A stretch of DNA of 64,000 nt from Leisingera aquimarina DSM 24565 (GCF_000473165.1 NZ_AXBE01000011.1:84091-148090), one strand, 5' to 3'; positions 14,982-23,905 are shown, counted from the first letter of the stretch. A program made the numbers and translations. Notes: generated by a model not told the origin, from the sequence alone.

Positions 14982-17342
14982 ATGCGCAACAAAGGACATA
15001 CCCAGCTTGTCAGAGGCGGCCAGACGACACAACACTGGACCCGCATGGCAACTCAGGTGTTCAAGTACAGCACCTCGGTAGCTGCTGCAGCGTTCACCAT
15101 CACGTTTCTGGTCCTGGTCGCTCAGAACTACGAAATAGATAAGGTGCGCCTCACCGGTATCTACTGGATCGCGGAATTCAACGTTGAACAGCGGGGCACC
15201 GAACTCCGCGAACTCAACTATGTGGATCTCGACGGCAGGCGCGTGAAGCGTACTGCTGGACAGATCTATGCAGACCGCGGCATGCGCGCGACCTATAACC
15301 TCTACACTGCCAATGCCTGGCGCTACCTCTACTTCTCTCTTCTGCCCGCCGCCGTGGCGTTCGCCTTCACCTTCGCGGTCTTCGCCATGGTCGGCCGGTC
15401 GCTGAAAGAGGAAGAACATATCCGGGGTGCACGCCTGGTAACGGCCAAGGAACTGAAAGCCTGGTCAAAGCGGAAATGGCGCGAATATGAGAAACGCTTT
15501 GGAAAGGGCACCAAGAAAGGCCCCCGCTACACCCTGGCCGGGATCGAGTTTCCGCCCAATGCTGTAGAGGCGCAGATCGGCATCACCGGCACCGTCGGCA
15601 CCGGCAAGTCGAACCTCATGCACGAGCTGCTGAACACCATCCGGGCCGCTGACGGCAGGGCCATCATCTATGACAAGATGGGCGGCCTGCTCCGCGACCA
15701 CTACGACCCGGAAAAAGACATCATCCTCAACCCCTTCGATGAACGCTCCGTGGGCTGGTCGCCTTTCAATGAGGTGGCTTCACTGGAGGGCTTCGCGCAG
15801 ATCGCCGAGGTGATGATCCCGGATCAGCAAGGCGCCATGGATAGTTTCTGGACGCAATCCGCCCGGCTGGTCTTCCAGTACACCGCCCGCGAGCTGGCAA
15901 AGGCCGGAAAGACCACCAACGCAGATCTTCGCAAGGCTATCATGAACATACCTTCCGAGGAGCTGGGCAAGCTGGTGGCTTCGACACCGGGCGCTCACTT
16001 CTTCGGGGAGCATGTTGCGAAAACCTCCGGCTCGATCCGCGCCAACATGATCACCGAGCTGCGGTTTCTGGAATATCTGCGCGATGACGCCGAACCATTC
16101 TCGATCCGCGATTGGGTTGTGAATGACCGGCCCGGCTTTGTGTTCCTGACCGGCGATGCGGAAAAGTCGGCCGCGACACGCAACATCATCTCGACTGTCT
16201 TTGAGGTGGCAGCCAACGCGCTGATGACAACCGAGGAAAGCCGCGACCCCAAGGTCTGGTTCTTCCTGGATGAGGTGCCGACCCTCAACAAGATGCCCTT
16301 CCTTCCCAAGAGCCTTGCGGAGATCCGGCAGTTCGGCGGCGCCTTTGTCGTCGCCTACCAGGTGTTTTCCCAGCTGGAAGATATCTACGGCGACAAGGCC
16401 GCGGAGACGATTTCCGGCGTTTTGAACAACCGGGTTGTCTTCAACACGCCCGATTACAATACCGCGCAGCGCTCCTCCCGGTCTCTTGGCGAAGAGGATG
16501 TGATCGAGCAGCAGGAAAACATCACGTTGGGCGCGCATGACACCCGCGACGGCGTGGGCATTGTCGGCCGCCGTACCCAGCGCGCGATTGTCACCCCGGC
16601 AGAGATCCAATCCCTGCCCCAATTCGTAGCTTATTTCCGTCCGGCCTATGACGCCCCGACCGCCAGGGTGCGTTTTGAACCTGTGCCGACAACGGCCACT
16701 GCGGAAAAGTTCATCCCCTACAAAGGCAACGGCTTTGACTCCGGCGGAATGCAGGTTGCCGCGTTAAATGTCGAGATTGAAGAGGGTGAGACCGCGGAAG
16801 AGGGTTTCGCCGCCCTGAAACCCGAAGAACAGAAAGCGGAGTTTTTCCGGTTCCTGGACCGTGTACGCCCCGAAGGCGCAGCGAAGATCGAGGATCCCGC
16901 CAAGATCTCAGAACGGGACTGGTACTGGCAGCACTTTGCCACCGCCCGGGTGCGCGGCCGCGATGTGAAAGAGATCGCTCCGCCTGACCCTTATGCGGGC
17001 TTCGCAGGCAACGGCAGGGCCAAGGCCCGCGAAACTGCCGCGCTCCCCTACCCCGGCACCACGCCGGCACAGGATGACCAGGAGTCTGCAGCCGCCGCGC
17101 CAGCGAAAGAGCCTGCGCCAGAGGATCCGGCTCAAGTAGCAGAAAAGCCTGCGGACGGAGACGCGACGGCCGAAACCTTCAGCCCTGCCCTGCCACTCTC
17201 TGTGCGCGCCCATCCTTCAGTTGGGCAGATTCAGCCTGACAGGAGAACACCGAAACGGCCGGATCGCCCTCAAGCGGAACCTGCGGGCGATGCCGCAACA
17301 GCCTTTCTGAACCTTGAAACTGCCTTCGCGGAGGAGTCCTGA
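14982..17342 (+). CDS. traD: TraD-like conjugative coupling protein (VirD4/TraD family)
   Basis: 786 residues. Coupling proteins are membrane-anchored hexameric ATPases that bring the relaxase-DNA complex to a type IV secretion channel. Two N-terminal membrane segments (about 25-46 and 115-138) flank a periplasmic loop, as in F TraD. Walker A is GTVGTGKSN (about 203) and Walker B is VWFFLDEVPTL (about 425). The last 150 residues are Ala/Pro/Glu-rich and disordered, a region used for docking in TraD. The start at 14982 follows AAAAGGAACGAGGG; an upstream in-frame ATG at 14841 is less likely. traI follows after 1 bp. Confidence 0.9.
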   Translation: MRNKGHTQLVRGGQTTQHWTRMATQVFKYSTSVAAAAFTITFLVLVAQNYEIDKVRLTGIYWIAEFNVEQRGTELRELNYVDLDGRRVKRTAGQIYADRGMRATYNLYTANAWRYLYFSLLPAAVAFAFTFAVFAMVGRSLKEEEHIRGARLVTAKELKAWSKRKWREYEKRFGKGTKKGPRYTLAGIEFPPNAVEAQIGITGTVGTGKSNLMHELLNTIRAADGRAIIYDKMGGLLRDHYDPEKDIILNPFDERSVGWSPFNEVASLEGFAQIAEVMIPDQQGAMDSFWTQSARLVFQYTARELAKAGKTTNADLRKAIMNIPSEELGKLVASTPGAHFFGEHVAKTSGSIRANMITELRFLEYLRDDAEPFSIRDWVVNDRPGFVFLTGDAEKSAATRNIISTVFEVAANALMTTEESRDPKVWFFLDEVPTLNKMPFLPKSLAEIRQFGGAFVVAYQVFSQLEDIYGDKAAETISGVLNNRVVFNTPDYNTAQRSSRSLGEEDVIEQQENITLGAHDTRDGVGIVGRRTQRAIVTPAEIQSLPQFVAYFRPAYDAPTARVRFEPVPTTATAEKFIPYKGNGFDSGGMQVAALNVEIEEGETAEEGFAALKPEEQKAEFFRFLDRVRPEGAAKIEDPAKISERDWYWQHFATARVRGRDVKEIAPPDPYAGFAGNGRAKARETAALPYPGTTPAQDDQESAAAAPAKEPAPEDPAQVAEKPADGDATAETFSPALPLSVRAHPSVGQIQPDRRTPKRPDRPQAEPAGDAATAFLNLETAFAEES

Positions 17343-17343
17343 C

Positions 17344-20300
17344 ATGATGTCGATTTCAAACGTCTCGGCCGGGGCAGCGGCCAGCGGCTACTACAAGCAG
17401 GAAGGATATTACAAAGCAGGAACCGAGGAAGGCGAAAGGGCCGCGACCTGGTTCGGCAAGGCGGCGGAAGAAAACGGTCTGACCGGCTATGTCGATGACA
17501 GGCACTTTGCGCAGCTGCTCGATGGTGAAGCACCTGACGGAAAGCTGATGGGCCGCTACGTGGACGGCGAGCGCCAGCACCGGCCCGGCCTCGACCTCAC
17601 CTTTTCCGCGTCCAAATCGGCCTCAGTTGCCGCTCTGGTGATTGGGGACAAGCGCATTATTGAAGCCCATGACGCCGCGGTGCGCGCGGCTATGATAGTG
17701 GTGGAGGAACGGTTTATTAAAACGCGCTTCCAGCAAGACGGGGAAATCGTCACGAAAAACGGGGAAGGCATTATTGCCGGGATTTACCGTCACGACACTT
17801 CCCGCGCGCTTGATCCCAATTTGCACAGCCACGCCGTCATTGCCAATATGGTGAAAAACGAAAACGGCGGATATTCAGCAATTCGGAATGAAGCTGTATA
17901 CAAGAACCAAAAACTGATCACGGAAATCTACCGCTCCGACTTTGAGAACCGGATGGCCGACCTGGGCATTGCCACGGAACGCGGGAGATTTGGAGAAGTG
18001 AATATCTCCGGAATTTCTCAGGAGGTGACCGAAGCCTTTTCAAAGCGGCGGCAGGAAATTCTGAATGCAATCGACAATAAGGGAATGGATGTTTCGCCGG
18101 AAACAGCGAGCAAAGCGGCATTAGCCACCCGGGCAGCCAAACACAAAAATCTGGACCGGGATGCGCTACGGGAAACCTGGCGTGCGGACGCACTCGCGGC
18201 CGGTCTTGGCCGAGATCAGCTGGACCGTGGCAGGATGGGTCAAGCCGCCCCGCAGCCTGTGGTGCCACTCGATCAGCAGCGCCCGATCGCCCCCCTCGCA
18301 GAGCCCAGCCAGCCGTCCGGGGTGTTCGAGAAGGCCAAGGCCATGCTGTCCAGTGCTGCAGCCGTGGCACGCGTGGAGACTGACCCCAGGCAGGCCGTAA
18401 ACCGCGCCGTCGAGCACATCAGCGAACGGGAATCCGCCTACAGCAGGCCAGATCTCACGGTGGCGGCAATGCACTTCGCTTACCGCTCTGACTTCAGGGC
18501 AGTGGACGCGGAAATCAGCCGACAGATCAAGGCAGGCCGGCTGTTTGAAAGCGGTGAGGACGGTCAGATTTTGACCGACAAGGCATCTGTAGATCTGGAA
18601 CGCTCTATTCTGGCCACTTGGCGAAAGGCGGAGAAGACCGGCGGCCTCGAACTCCCATCAGAACAAGGGCGCACCGGAGACAGCCTTTTGGCCCGAAGAC
18701 TGAGCGTTGTCCGTTCCTTGACCGACGGCCAGCGCGCATCCATCGAAACCTCCCTGACCGGTAAAGGCCGCTACGTCGGAATCCAGGGCTATGCAGGTAC
18801 CGGTAAGACCTTCATGCTGGAAAGCACAAAGGAAGCACTAACCCGTATGACACACTATGCTGGTCAGAACGGGTATGAGGTCAAGGGTTATGCTCCGAGC
18901 CACCAGGCGGTGAATGAGCTGACCAAGGTTCTGGGGAGCGCCGAGACCTTGGCAAAGGTGGTCACGGCCGAGCGCCACCACCCGCAGGACGTGGACAACA
19001 GCAAGACCATCCTGGTTGTCGATGAAGCCTCGATGGTGTCCGCCCAGGACATGCGCAGCTTCATGGACTACGCGGAGCGCACCGGCGCCCCTCGTGTCGT
19101 CTTTGTAGGGGATGTCCAGCAGCTTGATGCGGTTGCCGCCGGTCAGCCCTTCGCACAGATGCAGAAAGCAGGCATGCGCACCGCGGTCATGGATGAGATC
19201 CGCCGCCAGCGGAACGATGATCTGAAGGCAGCGGTCTACCATTCGATCCGTGGAGAAATCACATCGGCCTTTGGTCGGCTGGAGGACAATGTGCTGAAGG
19301 TCGATGATCCCCGCCAGGAAGCTGCAGAAAGGTTCCTCGCTCTCACCCCGGCCGAGCGGCAGGGCACCCGGATCCTCACCCTCACCAACGCGGCCCGCGC
19401 GGAAATCAATGAGGCAGTGCGCGAAGGCCTCCGGCAGGAAGGCCGCATTGCCTCCGATGAGGTTAAAGTGAACGGCCTGCTGAACCGCCAGCTCACCGAG
19501 GCAATGCTTGCTGACGCCCGCAGCTACGCCCCCGGCGATGTCGTCATGTCCGTGGCGACAAGCAAGGAACACGGCCTGAAAAAGAACGGTCTCTATGTGG
19601 TCCAGGAAGTCGATCACAGGGGCAATAAGCTGACCGTTGAGCATGAGGAAACCGGTGCCCGGACCACCCTGCCTCTGGCTGCGAAATTCAATCAGCGGGA
19701 GCTTGGAAAGGCACTCGTGGCCTATGAGCGCGAGGCCCGTGGCATGGCTGAAGGCGACCAGGTGCGGTTCCGGATCACAGACCCGGAAAACGGCATCAAG
19801 AACGGTTTGCGGGCTGAAATCAAATCAACAAAGGGGGGAGTCATTGAGGCCGAGACGCAGGAAGGATCGCGCATCACCATTCCTGCTGACAGCCTCGCCG
19901 CCCGTGGCCTGGAACACGACTACGCCGCCACCGCGCACGCGGTTCAGGGGGAGTCTGTGGATCGCGTAATTGTGGCTATGCGCTCCACCGAACGGCTCGC
20001 AACCCAGAAGAGTTTCTACGTTGAAATCAGCCGGGCGCGCGATGAAGCAATGCTGCTGACAGAGGATCCGGAAAGGCTTTCCAAGACCATCGAGAAGGAG
20101 ACCGGCATCCGCCAGACCGCTCTTGATGCCTGGCTGGATGGCCGCCTCGCAGGCGCACGCTCCCTGCAGCCGGAGGAGGCGAAAGCCCGCGAAGAACCAC
20201 AAGAGAAGCCTGAGGCAGTGAAGGAAAAAGAAACCAAGGACAAAGAGCCGGAGACCCCTACCCTGCCCGGTCTCTTCGACGAGAAAATTAAAGAAGTTGA

Positions 20301-20349
20301 AAAGCAGGCAGAAATCCTCCTGCAGCGAGATAAGGAAATTGAACGATGA
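17344..20349 (+). CDS. traI: TraI-like relaxase-helicase (MOB_F)
   Basis: About 1001 residues, shorter than F TraI (1756). The N-terminus carries the paired catalytic tyrosines Y16-Y17 and Y22-Y23 (SGYYKQEGYYKAG), nearly superimposable on those of F TraI. The three-histidine metal site is in HDTSRALDPNLHSHAVIAN (H150, H161, H163). A RecD-like helicase follows, with Walker A GYAGTGKT (about 482), Walker B LVVDEASMVS (about 558) and a late motif YAATAHAVQGES (about 860). It would nick oriT, stay bound to the 5' end and unwind the strand. Apparently only one helicase unit remains. GGAG precedes the start, 1 bp after traD. Confidence 0.93.
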   Translation: MMSISNVSAGAAASGYYKQEGYYKAGTEEGERAATWFGKAAEENGLTGYVDDRHFAQLLDGEAPDGKLMGRYVDGERQHRPGLDLTFSASKSASVAALVIGDKRIIEAHDAAVRAAMIVVEERFIKTRFQQDGEIVTKNGEGIIAGIYRHDTSRALDPNLHSHAVIANMVKNENGGYSAIRNEAVYKNQKLITEIYRSDFENRMADLGIATERGRFGEVNISGISQEVTEAFSKRRQEILNAIDNKGMDVSPETASKAALATRAAKHKNLDRDALRETWRADALAAGLGRDQLDRGRMGQAAPQPVVPLDQQRPIAPLAEPSQPSGVFEKAKAMLSSAAAVARVETDPRQAVNRAVEHISERESAYSRPDLTVAAMHFAYRSDFRAVDAEISRQIKAGRLFESGEDGQILTDKASVDLERSILATWRKAEKTGGLELPSEQGRTGDSLLARRLSVVRSLTDGQRASIETSLTGKGRYVGIQGYAGTGKTFMLESTKEALTRMTHYAGQNGYEVKGYAPSHQAVNELTKVLGSAETLAKVVTAERHHPQDVDNSKTILVVDEASMVSAQDMRSFMDYAERTGAPRVVFVGDVQQLDAVAAGQPFAQMQKAGMRTAVMDEIRRQRNDDLKAAVYHSIRGEITSAFGRLEDNVLKVDDPRQEAAERFLALTPAERQGTRILTLTNAARAEINEAVREGLRQEGRIASDEVKVNGLLNRQLTEAMLADARSYAPGDVVMSVATSKEHGLKKNGLYVVQEVDHRGNKLTVEHEETGARTTLPLAAKFNQRELGKALVAYEREARGMAEGDQVRFRITDPENGIKNGLRAEIKSTKGGVIEAETQEGSRITIPADSLAARGLEHDYAATAHAVQGESVDRVIVAMRSTERLATQKSFYVEISRARDEAMLLTEDPERLSKTIEKETGIRQTALDAWLDGRLAGARSLQPEEAKAREEPQEKPEAVKEKETKDKEPETPTLPGLFDEKIKEVEKQAEILLQRDKEIER

Positions 20350-20840
20350 GCGAGACACAGCCACAGAACCTTCGTGTCCGGCTTGGCCCAGTTGCCAGCG
20401 CCCTGATTGAAGGCAGCACTGACAACCGGCAAGAGGCTCTGGACCAGGCTATTTTGGACCTTCAGGAAAGGGCCGTCAGAGACGTTAAGGACAGCGCTGG
20501 TCAAGCTCTCTGCCCCGAACATCTGCAGGGTCTGGAAAGCCGGATCGAGGAACAGGGAGAACTCCTCTCGGCGCTGCGGTTTTCAGTAATGAAAGAGATG
20601 CAGATGATCCGTTTGCTCATCGCCTCCCTTATGTCGAAGTCCGACACCAGCCAGCAACAGCTCCTCGCATTTGCTACCGAAGCGGTGGAGGCGTTGCGGC
20701 GTGACACCAGCCTAGTCCTGGAAAAAGAGCACGCAAACCTTGCCAGTCAGGAGGCCGCATTCCAGGATGCGATCCGGCGCGATATGCAGCTGGGCGGCGA
20801 CGGCTTGGAGCGCGAGGCAGAGGTGGAGATCGAGCGATGA
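20346..20840 (+). CDS. Putative mobilisation accessory protein
   Basis: 164 residues, starting inside the traI stop (ATGA overlap), so coupled to it. The N-terminus (LRVRLGPVASALIEG, then NRQEALDQAILDL) faintly resembles ribbon-helix-helix DNA-binding proteins that act as relaxosome accessories. The rest is largely alpha-helical and charged, likely coiled coil (about 60-160). It lies directly upstream of the predicted oriT and a set of short direct repeats, which fits a relaxosome accessory, but the assignment is inferred and no family is firmly recognised. Confidence 0.6.
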   Translation: MSETQPQNLRVRLGPVASALIEGSTDNRQEALDQAILDLQERAVRDVKDSAGQALCPEHLQGLESRIEEQGELLSALRFSVMKEMQMIRLLIASLMSKSDTSQQQLLAFATEAVEALRRDTSLVLEKEHANLASQEAAFQDAIRRDMQLGGDGLEREAEVEIER

Positions 20841-21106
20841 ACGAGGCACGGACTCCCCCGATTTTGCCGGGCCGGAGCTGGCCCGCAGCCTGGGCCACGC
20901 TGGGCCAGAGCCGGGCCACAGCTGGGCCAGAGGCAATTTCGGCCCTTGAAAATAGGGCGTCACAAGGTGCTGCCACCCCCCAATTGACAAAATGCCAATT
21001 TTGGAAATTAAATCAGCGCTTTGCGCTGATTGCAGCTTTGCTGCGTGAGGTGTGGTACAAATCTGAGGCCCCCGGGCCGAAACCGGCGTTCCAAGGCAGC
21101 CGGTAA
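20837..21106 (+). CDS. Possible small coding frame across oriT region
   Basis: An 89-codon frame starts with an ATGA overlap of the previous stop. Its first half encodes Ala/Gly/Ser-rich sequence produced by the GGGCCA direct repeats, and the second half runs through the predicted oriT hairpins. The start position looks like a real coupled gene, but the composition looks like a by-product of repeat DNA. No motif is recognised. Confidence 0.25.
   Translation: MNEARTPPILPGRSWPAAWATLGQSRATAGPEAISALENRASQGAATPQLTKCQFWKLNQRFALIAALLREVWYKSEAPGPKPAFQGSR
20869..20929. repeat. Short direct repeats spaced one helical turn apart
   Basis: GGGCCA occurs at 20892, 20902, 20913 and 20924, with periods of 10, 11 and 11 bp, putting all copies on one face of the helix. 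Just before them, GGGCC (20869) and GGCCC (20880) form an inverted pair. This is typical of multiple binding sites for a DNA-binding protein. They lie about 100 bp before the predicted nick site. Confidence 0.6.
21011..21060 (+). other. oriT: Predicted F-like origin of transfer (oriT)
   Basis: Two adjacent perfect hairpins, each with a TTT loop, occur at 21011-21031 (AATCAGCGC arms) and 21032-21044 (GCAGC arms). The next bases, together with the last three of the second hairpin, read TGCGTGAGGTGTGGTAC. The F plasmid nick region also follows directly on a hairpin and reads TGCGTGGGGTGTGGTGC, 15 of 17 identical. By analogy the nick lies between 21051 and 21052. The AT-rich block before it (20985-21010) also fits an oriT. 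The neighbouring traI has the matching F-type active site. No T-tract follows, arguing against a terminator. Confidence 0.75.
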
Positions 21107-21251
21107 GCCATTCAACTGACTGGCTTTCCCGCCTGCGGAACGGGCCGCGGCGGCGGTTTTCCTTCCTGAATTATGCTGCTTCCCCGCTTTTCCTGGCCGC
21201 TTCCCGGGAAACTGCGTGGAATTTTTCCTGAAGCAGAGAAGGAAAACAGCC

Positions 21252-22526
21252 ATGCGAAAATCCGCTCTGAACACCGCCAGTACCCGTCCCGCTTCCCAAC
21301 GGTCAGAGACCGTTCATTGGGACACTGAGGTTCCCAAGCTGGGCCTCCGGCAGCGTGGCACCACTAGCTCCTGGATCGTGCAGTGGCGGGCCGATGGCAG
21401 GACCCGGAAGCAGACACTCGGGCGGGCCGATGCGATCCCCCTGCCCCAGGCCCGCGAGCTGGCTCGCACGCTGCTCGACGGTGTAACAGCGGGGGCCGCT
21501 CCGGACGCCTCACCAACTGTGACCGCCTTCAGCCGCCGCTACCTCAAGGATCTCGCCCCGAGCTGGAAACTGGCCACGCATCGCGCCAACACACATGACG
21601 TCAAGCACCTCATCATCCCCTATCTGGGCAGCAAGCGGCTCAATCAGGTGACCCGGGCAGATTTGGTTTCCTGGAAAGACGGTCTGCCCGGAAGTGCCGC
21701 CAGCGGCAACCGCGCACTTGCCGTTTTGTCCGGCATGATGCGCCACGCGGAACTGCTTGGCCTGCAGCCGCCCGGCAGCAACCCTTGCAAGGGGCTGAGG
21801 CGCCGCAAGACAAGCTTCAAGGCCACCTATTTCTCCGAGGCACAATGGGCGTGTCTGGGAACTGCATTGCGGCGGCTAGAGGAAACCCACCCGCGTGAGG
21901 CAGGCTGCTTCCGCTTTCTCGCCCTCACCGGCTGCCGCAAAGGGGAAGCCCTCGCCCTCCGCTGGGACATGATCGATGGTCCGCGCTGTGCTCTGCCAGA
22001 TGCTAAGTCCGGACCGCGCGCAATCTGGCTCGGGCGCCCTGCAAAACGGGTTCTCGCCTCCTTTCCGCGCAGCAACCTGTACGTGTTCGGTGAGGGCAAG
22101 GACCCAATGCCAGACCACCGGATTGACAGGGTCTGGCGCAAGCTCCGACAGAGCGCAAAACTCGACGGGGCCCGCCTGCATGATCTGCGCCACAGCTTTG
22201 CATCGGTGGGCATCAATGCCGGGCTGGATCTGCGCGTGATCGGCGGGCTGCTGGGCCACTCCGATCTCGCAACCACCGAAGGCTATGCCCATCTCGAAGA
22301 TCGCACCATCAAAGCCGCGAGCCAGCGGGTCGGCACGCACTTGGAGAAAATCGTCAAGGTTCCCGCTTCGGGCCGCGTCCGGGACAGTTCGCTCTACCAG
22401 CGCTTCTGCAATTCGCGGCTCTCCATCAACGCCTTCTGCGATGGAAACGGGATCGATCCAGCAACGTTCCGCAAAGGGCTCCTGGCTTGGCGCTCGGCGA
22501 ACCGGGGCCGGAGAGCGCAAGCATGA
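21252..22526 (+). CDS. Tyrosine-type integrase, first of tandem pair
   Basis: About 424 residues. The phage-integrase catalytic set is complete: Arg in LTGCRKGEAL, His-x-x-Arg in LHDLRHSFASVG, His in LLGHSDLATT and Tyr in GYAHL. An N-terminal arm-binding-like region (GLRQRGTTSSWIVQWR) and a core-binding domain precede it. About 80 residues follow the nucleophile, more than usual. The start at 21252 is supported by AGAGAAGGA. It lies just right of the predicted oriT and overlaps the second integrase by four bases, so the two are co-translated. Confidence 0.9.
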   Translation: MRKSALNTASTRPASQRSETVHWDTEVPKLGLRQRGTTSSWIVQWRADGRTRKQTLGRADAIPLPQARELARTLLDGVTAGAAPDASPTVTAFSRRYLKDLAPSWKLATHRANTHDVKHLIIPYLGSKRLNQVTRADLVSWKDGLPGSAASGNRALAVLSGMMRHAELLGLQPPGSNPCKGLRRRKTSFKATYFSEAQWACLGTALRRLEETHPREAGCFRFLALTGCRKGEALALRWDMIDGPRCALPDAKSGPRAIWLGRPAKRVLASFPRSNLYVFGEGKDPMPDHRIDRVWRKLRQSAKLDGARLHDLRHSFASVGINAGLDLRVIGGLLGHSDLATTEGYAHLEDRTIKAASQRVGTHLEKIVKVPASGRVRDSSLYQRFCNSRLSINAFCDGNGIDPATFRKGLLAWRSANRGRRAQA

Positions 22527-23668
22527 AAACCGTAACCCTCCTCACCCCTCTGATCTTGTCATCTCTCAGGCCGCGAAAAATGGAATACGTGCTTCATGAT
22601 GCCCAGTGCGACGGCCTGGCCCTGCGTGTCCAGCCCGGCGGCGCCAAGTCCTGGGTCTGCTGGAAACGGGACGCCGGCAAGACCCGGCGCGTCACCCTGG
22701 GCCGTTTTGAGGACATGGATCTCGATACGGCACGCGAAGCCTTCCACGGGCACATGGGTAACAGCCAGCGCGCCCCGGCCCCGCTCCAGCGCAACACGCT
22801 CACCTTCTCGGCACTCTGCACCGCCTTCCTGGATGCCAAGCGCGGGATCTATGCCAATTCCACGCTTTCCTCGCTGGGCTGCTATCTGGATACGCAGCTA
22901 CTGCCCGCTTTTGGCCGGAGTAAAATTGCGCGGATCACAACACCCGACATCGCCGAATGGTTCTATGCCTATTCCCGTTCGAGGCCGGGTGGTGCCAACC
23001 AGGCACTTGGGCACTTCACGACAATTCTGAATTGGGGCCAGGAAGCAGGCCATCTTCCGGCGGACTTGCCCAATCCAGCAGCGCCTTTGCGGTTCAACCG
23101 GCGCCTGGCGCGCGGGCGCATGCTGAGCAGCGGCCAGCTCCGGCGGCTGGCGGCCGTGCTGGACTCGGCAACCGCCAGACAGCGGGACGCTGCGGACGCG
23201 ATTTGGCTGATGCTGCTGACGGGCTGCCGCTCCGGCGAGATCCTGCGGTTGAAGTGGGATGAGGTCCGGAAAGACAAGCTTGCCCTCCGGCGCACCAAGA
23301 CGGGCCCTCGCGAGGTTAATCTAAGCGATGCCGCTATCCAGTACCTTAGCCGGCTGCGCAAACAGCGCCGGTCCAGCTACGTGTTCCCTGCTCAGCGGAC
23401 TAAGCAGCCGCATCGCATATCAATCGACCACGCATGGCAAACCTTCAAACACCTGGCTGGATTGCCCGACGGAATCCGGCTGCACGATCTCCGCCACACC
23501 TACGCCTCCCACGCAATTATGTCGGGAGAAACCCTGTACATGACTGGCAAGCTGCTCGGCCACCGATCACCGGACAGCACCGAACGATACGCGCATCTCG
23601 ATGCAAGTTACCTGGCCAAGGCTGCAGACAAAGTCGCCAGGGAAGTCGACGAATTGTTAAGCGGTTAG
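22523..23668 (+). CDS. Tyrosine-type integrase, second of tandem pair
   Basis: About 381 residues. Catalytic residues are Arg in LTGCRSGEIL, His-x-x-Arg in LHDLRHTYASHAIM, His in LLGHRSPDST and Tyr in ERYAHLD. The N-terminus (GLALRVQPGGAKSWVCWKR) is the DUF4102-like arm domain common in island integrases. It starts at an ATG overlapping the stop of the first integrase. The two proteins share family but little sequence, suggesting they act together rather than being a recent duplication. Attachment sites were not identified. Confidence 0.9.
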   Translation: MKTVTLLTPLILSSLRPRKMEYVLHDAQCDGLALRVQPGGAKSWVCWKRDAGKTRRVTLGRFEDMDLDTAREAFHGHMGNSQRAPAPLQRNTLTFSALCTAFLDAKRGIYANSTLSSLGCYLDTQLLPAFGRSKIARITTPDIAEWFYAYSRSRPGGANQALGHFTTILNWGQEAGHLPADLPNPAAPLRFNRRLARGRMLSSGQLRRLAAVLDSATARQRDAADAIWLMLLTGCRSGEILRLKWDEVRKDKLALRRTKTGPREVNLSDAAIQYLSRLRKQRRSSYVFPAQRTKQPHRISIDHAWQTFKHLAGLPDGIRLHDLRHTYASHAIMSGETLYMTGKLLGHRSPDSTERYAHLDASYLAKAADKVAREVDELLSG

Positions 23669-23699
23669 CAGTCTGAAACGGCGTCTCACAGGCGTGTTG

Positions 23700-23905
23700 A
23701 GAAAAGAAAGCCTTGGGCTTGCTGCTTCCCACTTGCAGCATGCAGGCTCAACCCAAAGCTGCCGTAGACAAGGGCTGTCGCGCCAAAGATGCTGCCGGCG
23801 CGACAGCCCTTGGTTAATTTCCCGGAAGCGGACCCTCAGCAGGCCAAGCTGCCTCAAATGATGCTGCGGGTCACACCAGCGGCAGCAAAGCGCAGTAAGT
23901 GACCT
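23700..23905 (-). repeat. Dispersed intergenic repeat, copy with 16-bp perfect hairpin
   Basis: Read on the minus strand this region matches 55583-55690 closely, for example CCGCAGCATCA, TGAGGCAGCTTGGCC and GGGTCCGCTTCCGGG in the same order. It contains a perfect inverted repeat, CAAGGGCTGTCGCGCC (23769-23784) and its complement (23797-23812), around a 12-base loop. The hairpin could end transcription of the integrases, but no T-run follows. Confidence 0.7.

Noticed and set aside
20869..20929. CRISPR-like or replication iteron array
   Set aside because: Units are 10-11 bp with no spacers and no rep gene nearby; better seen as protein-binding repeats beside oriT.
21011..21044. Twin hairpins as a transcription terminator
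   Set aside because: No T-tract follows, whereas an F-like nick sequence does; oriT explains the structure better.
13830..23668. A self-transmissible conjugation system
   Set aside because: No VirB/Tra mating-pair-formation genes occur in the window; only DNA-processing, coupling and integration functions are visible.
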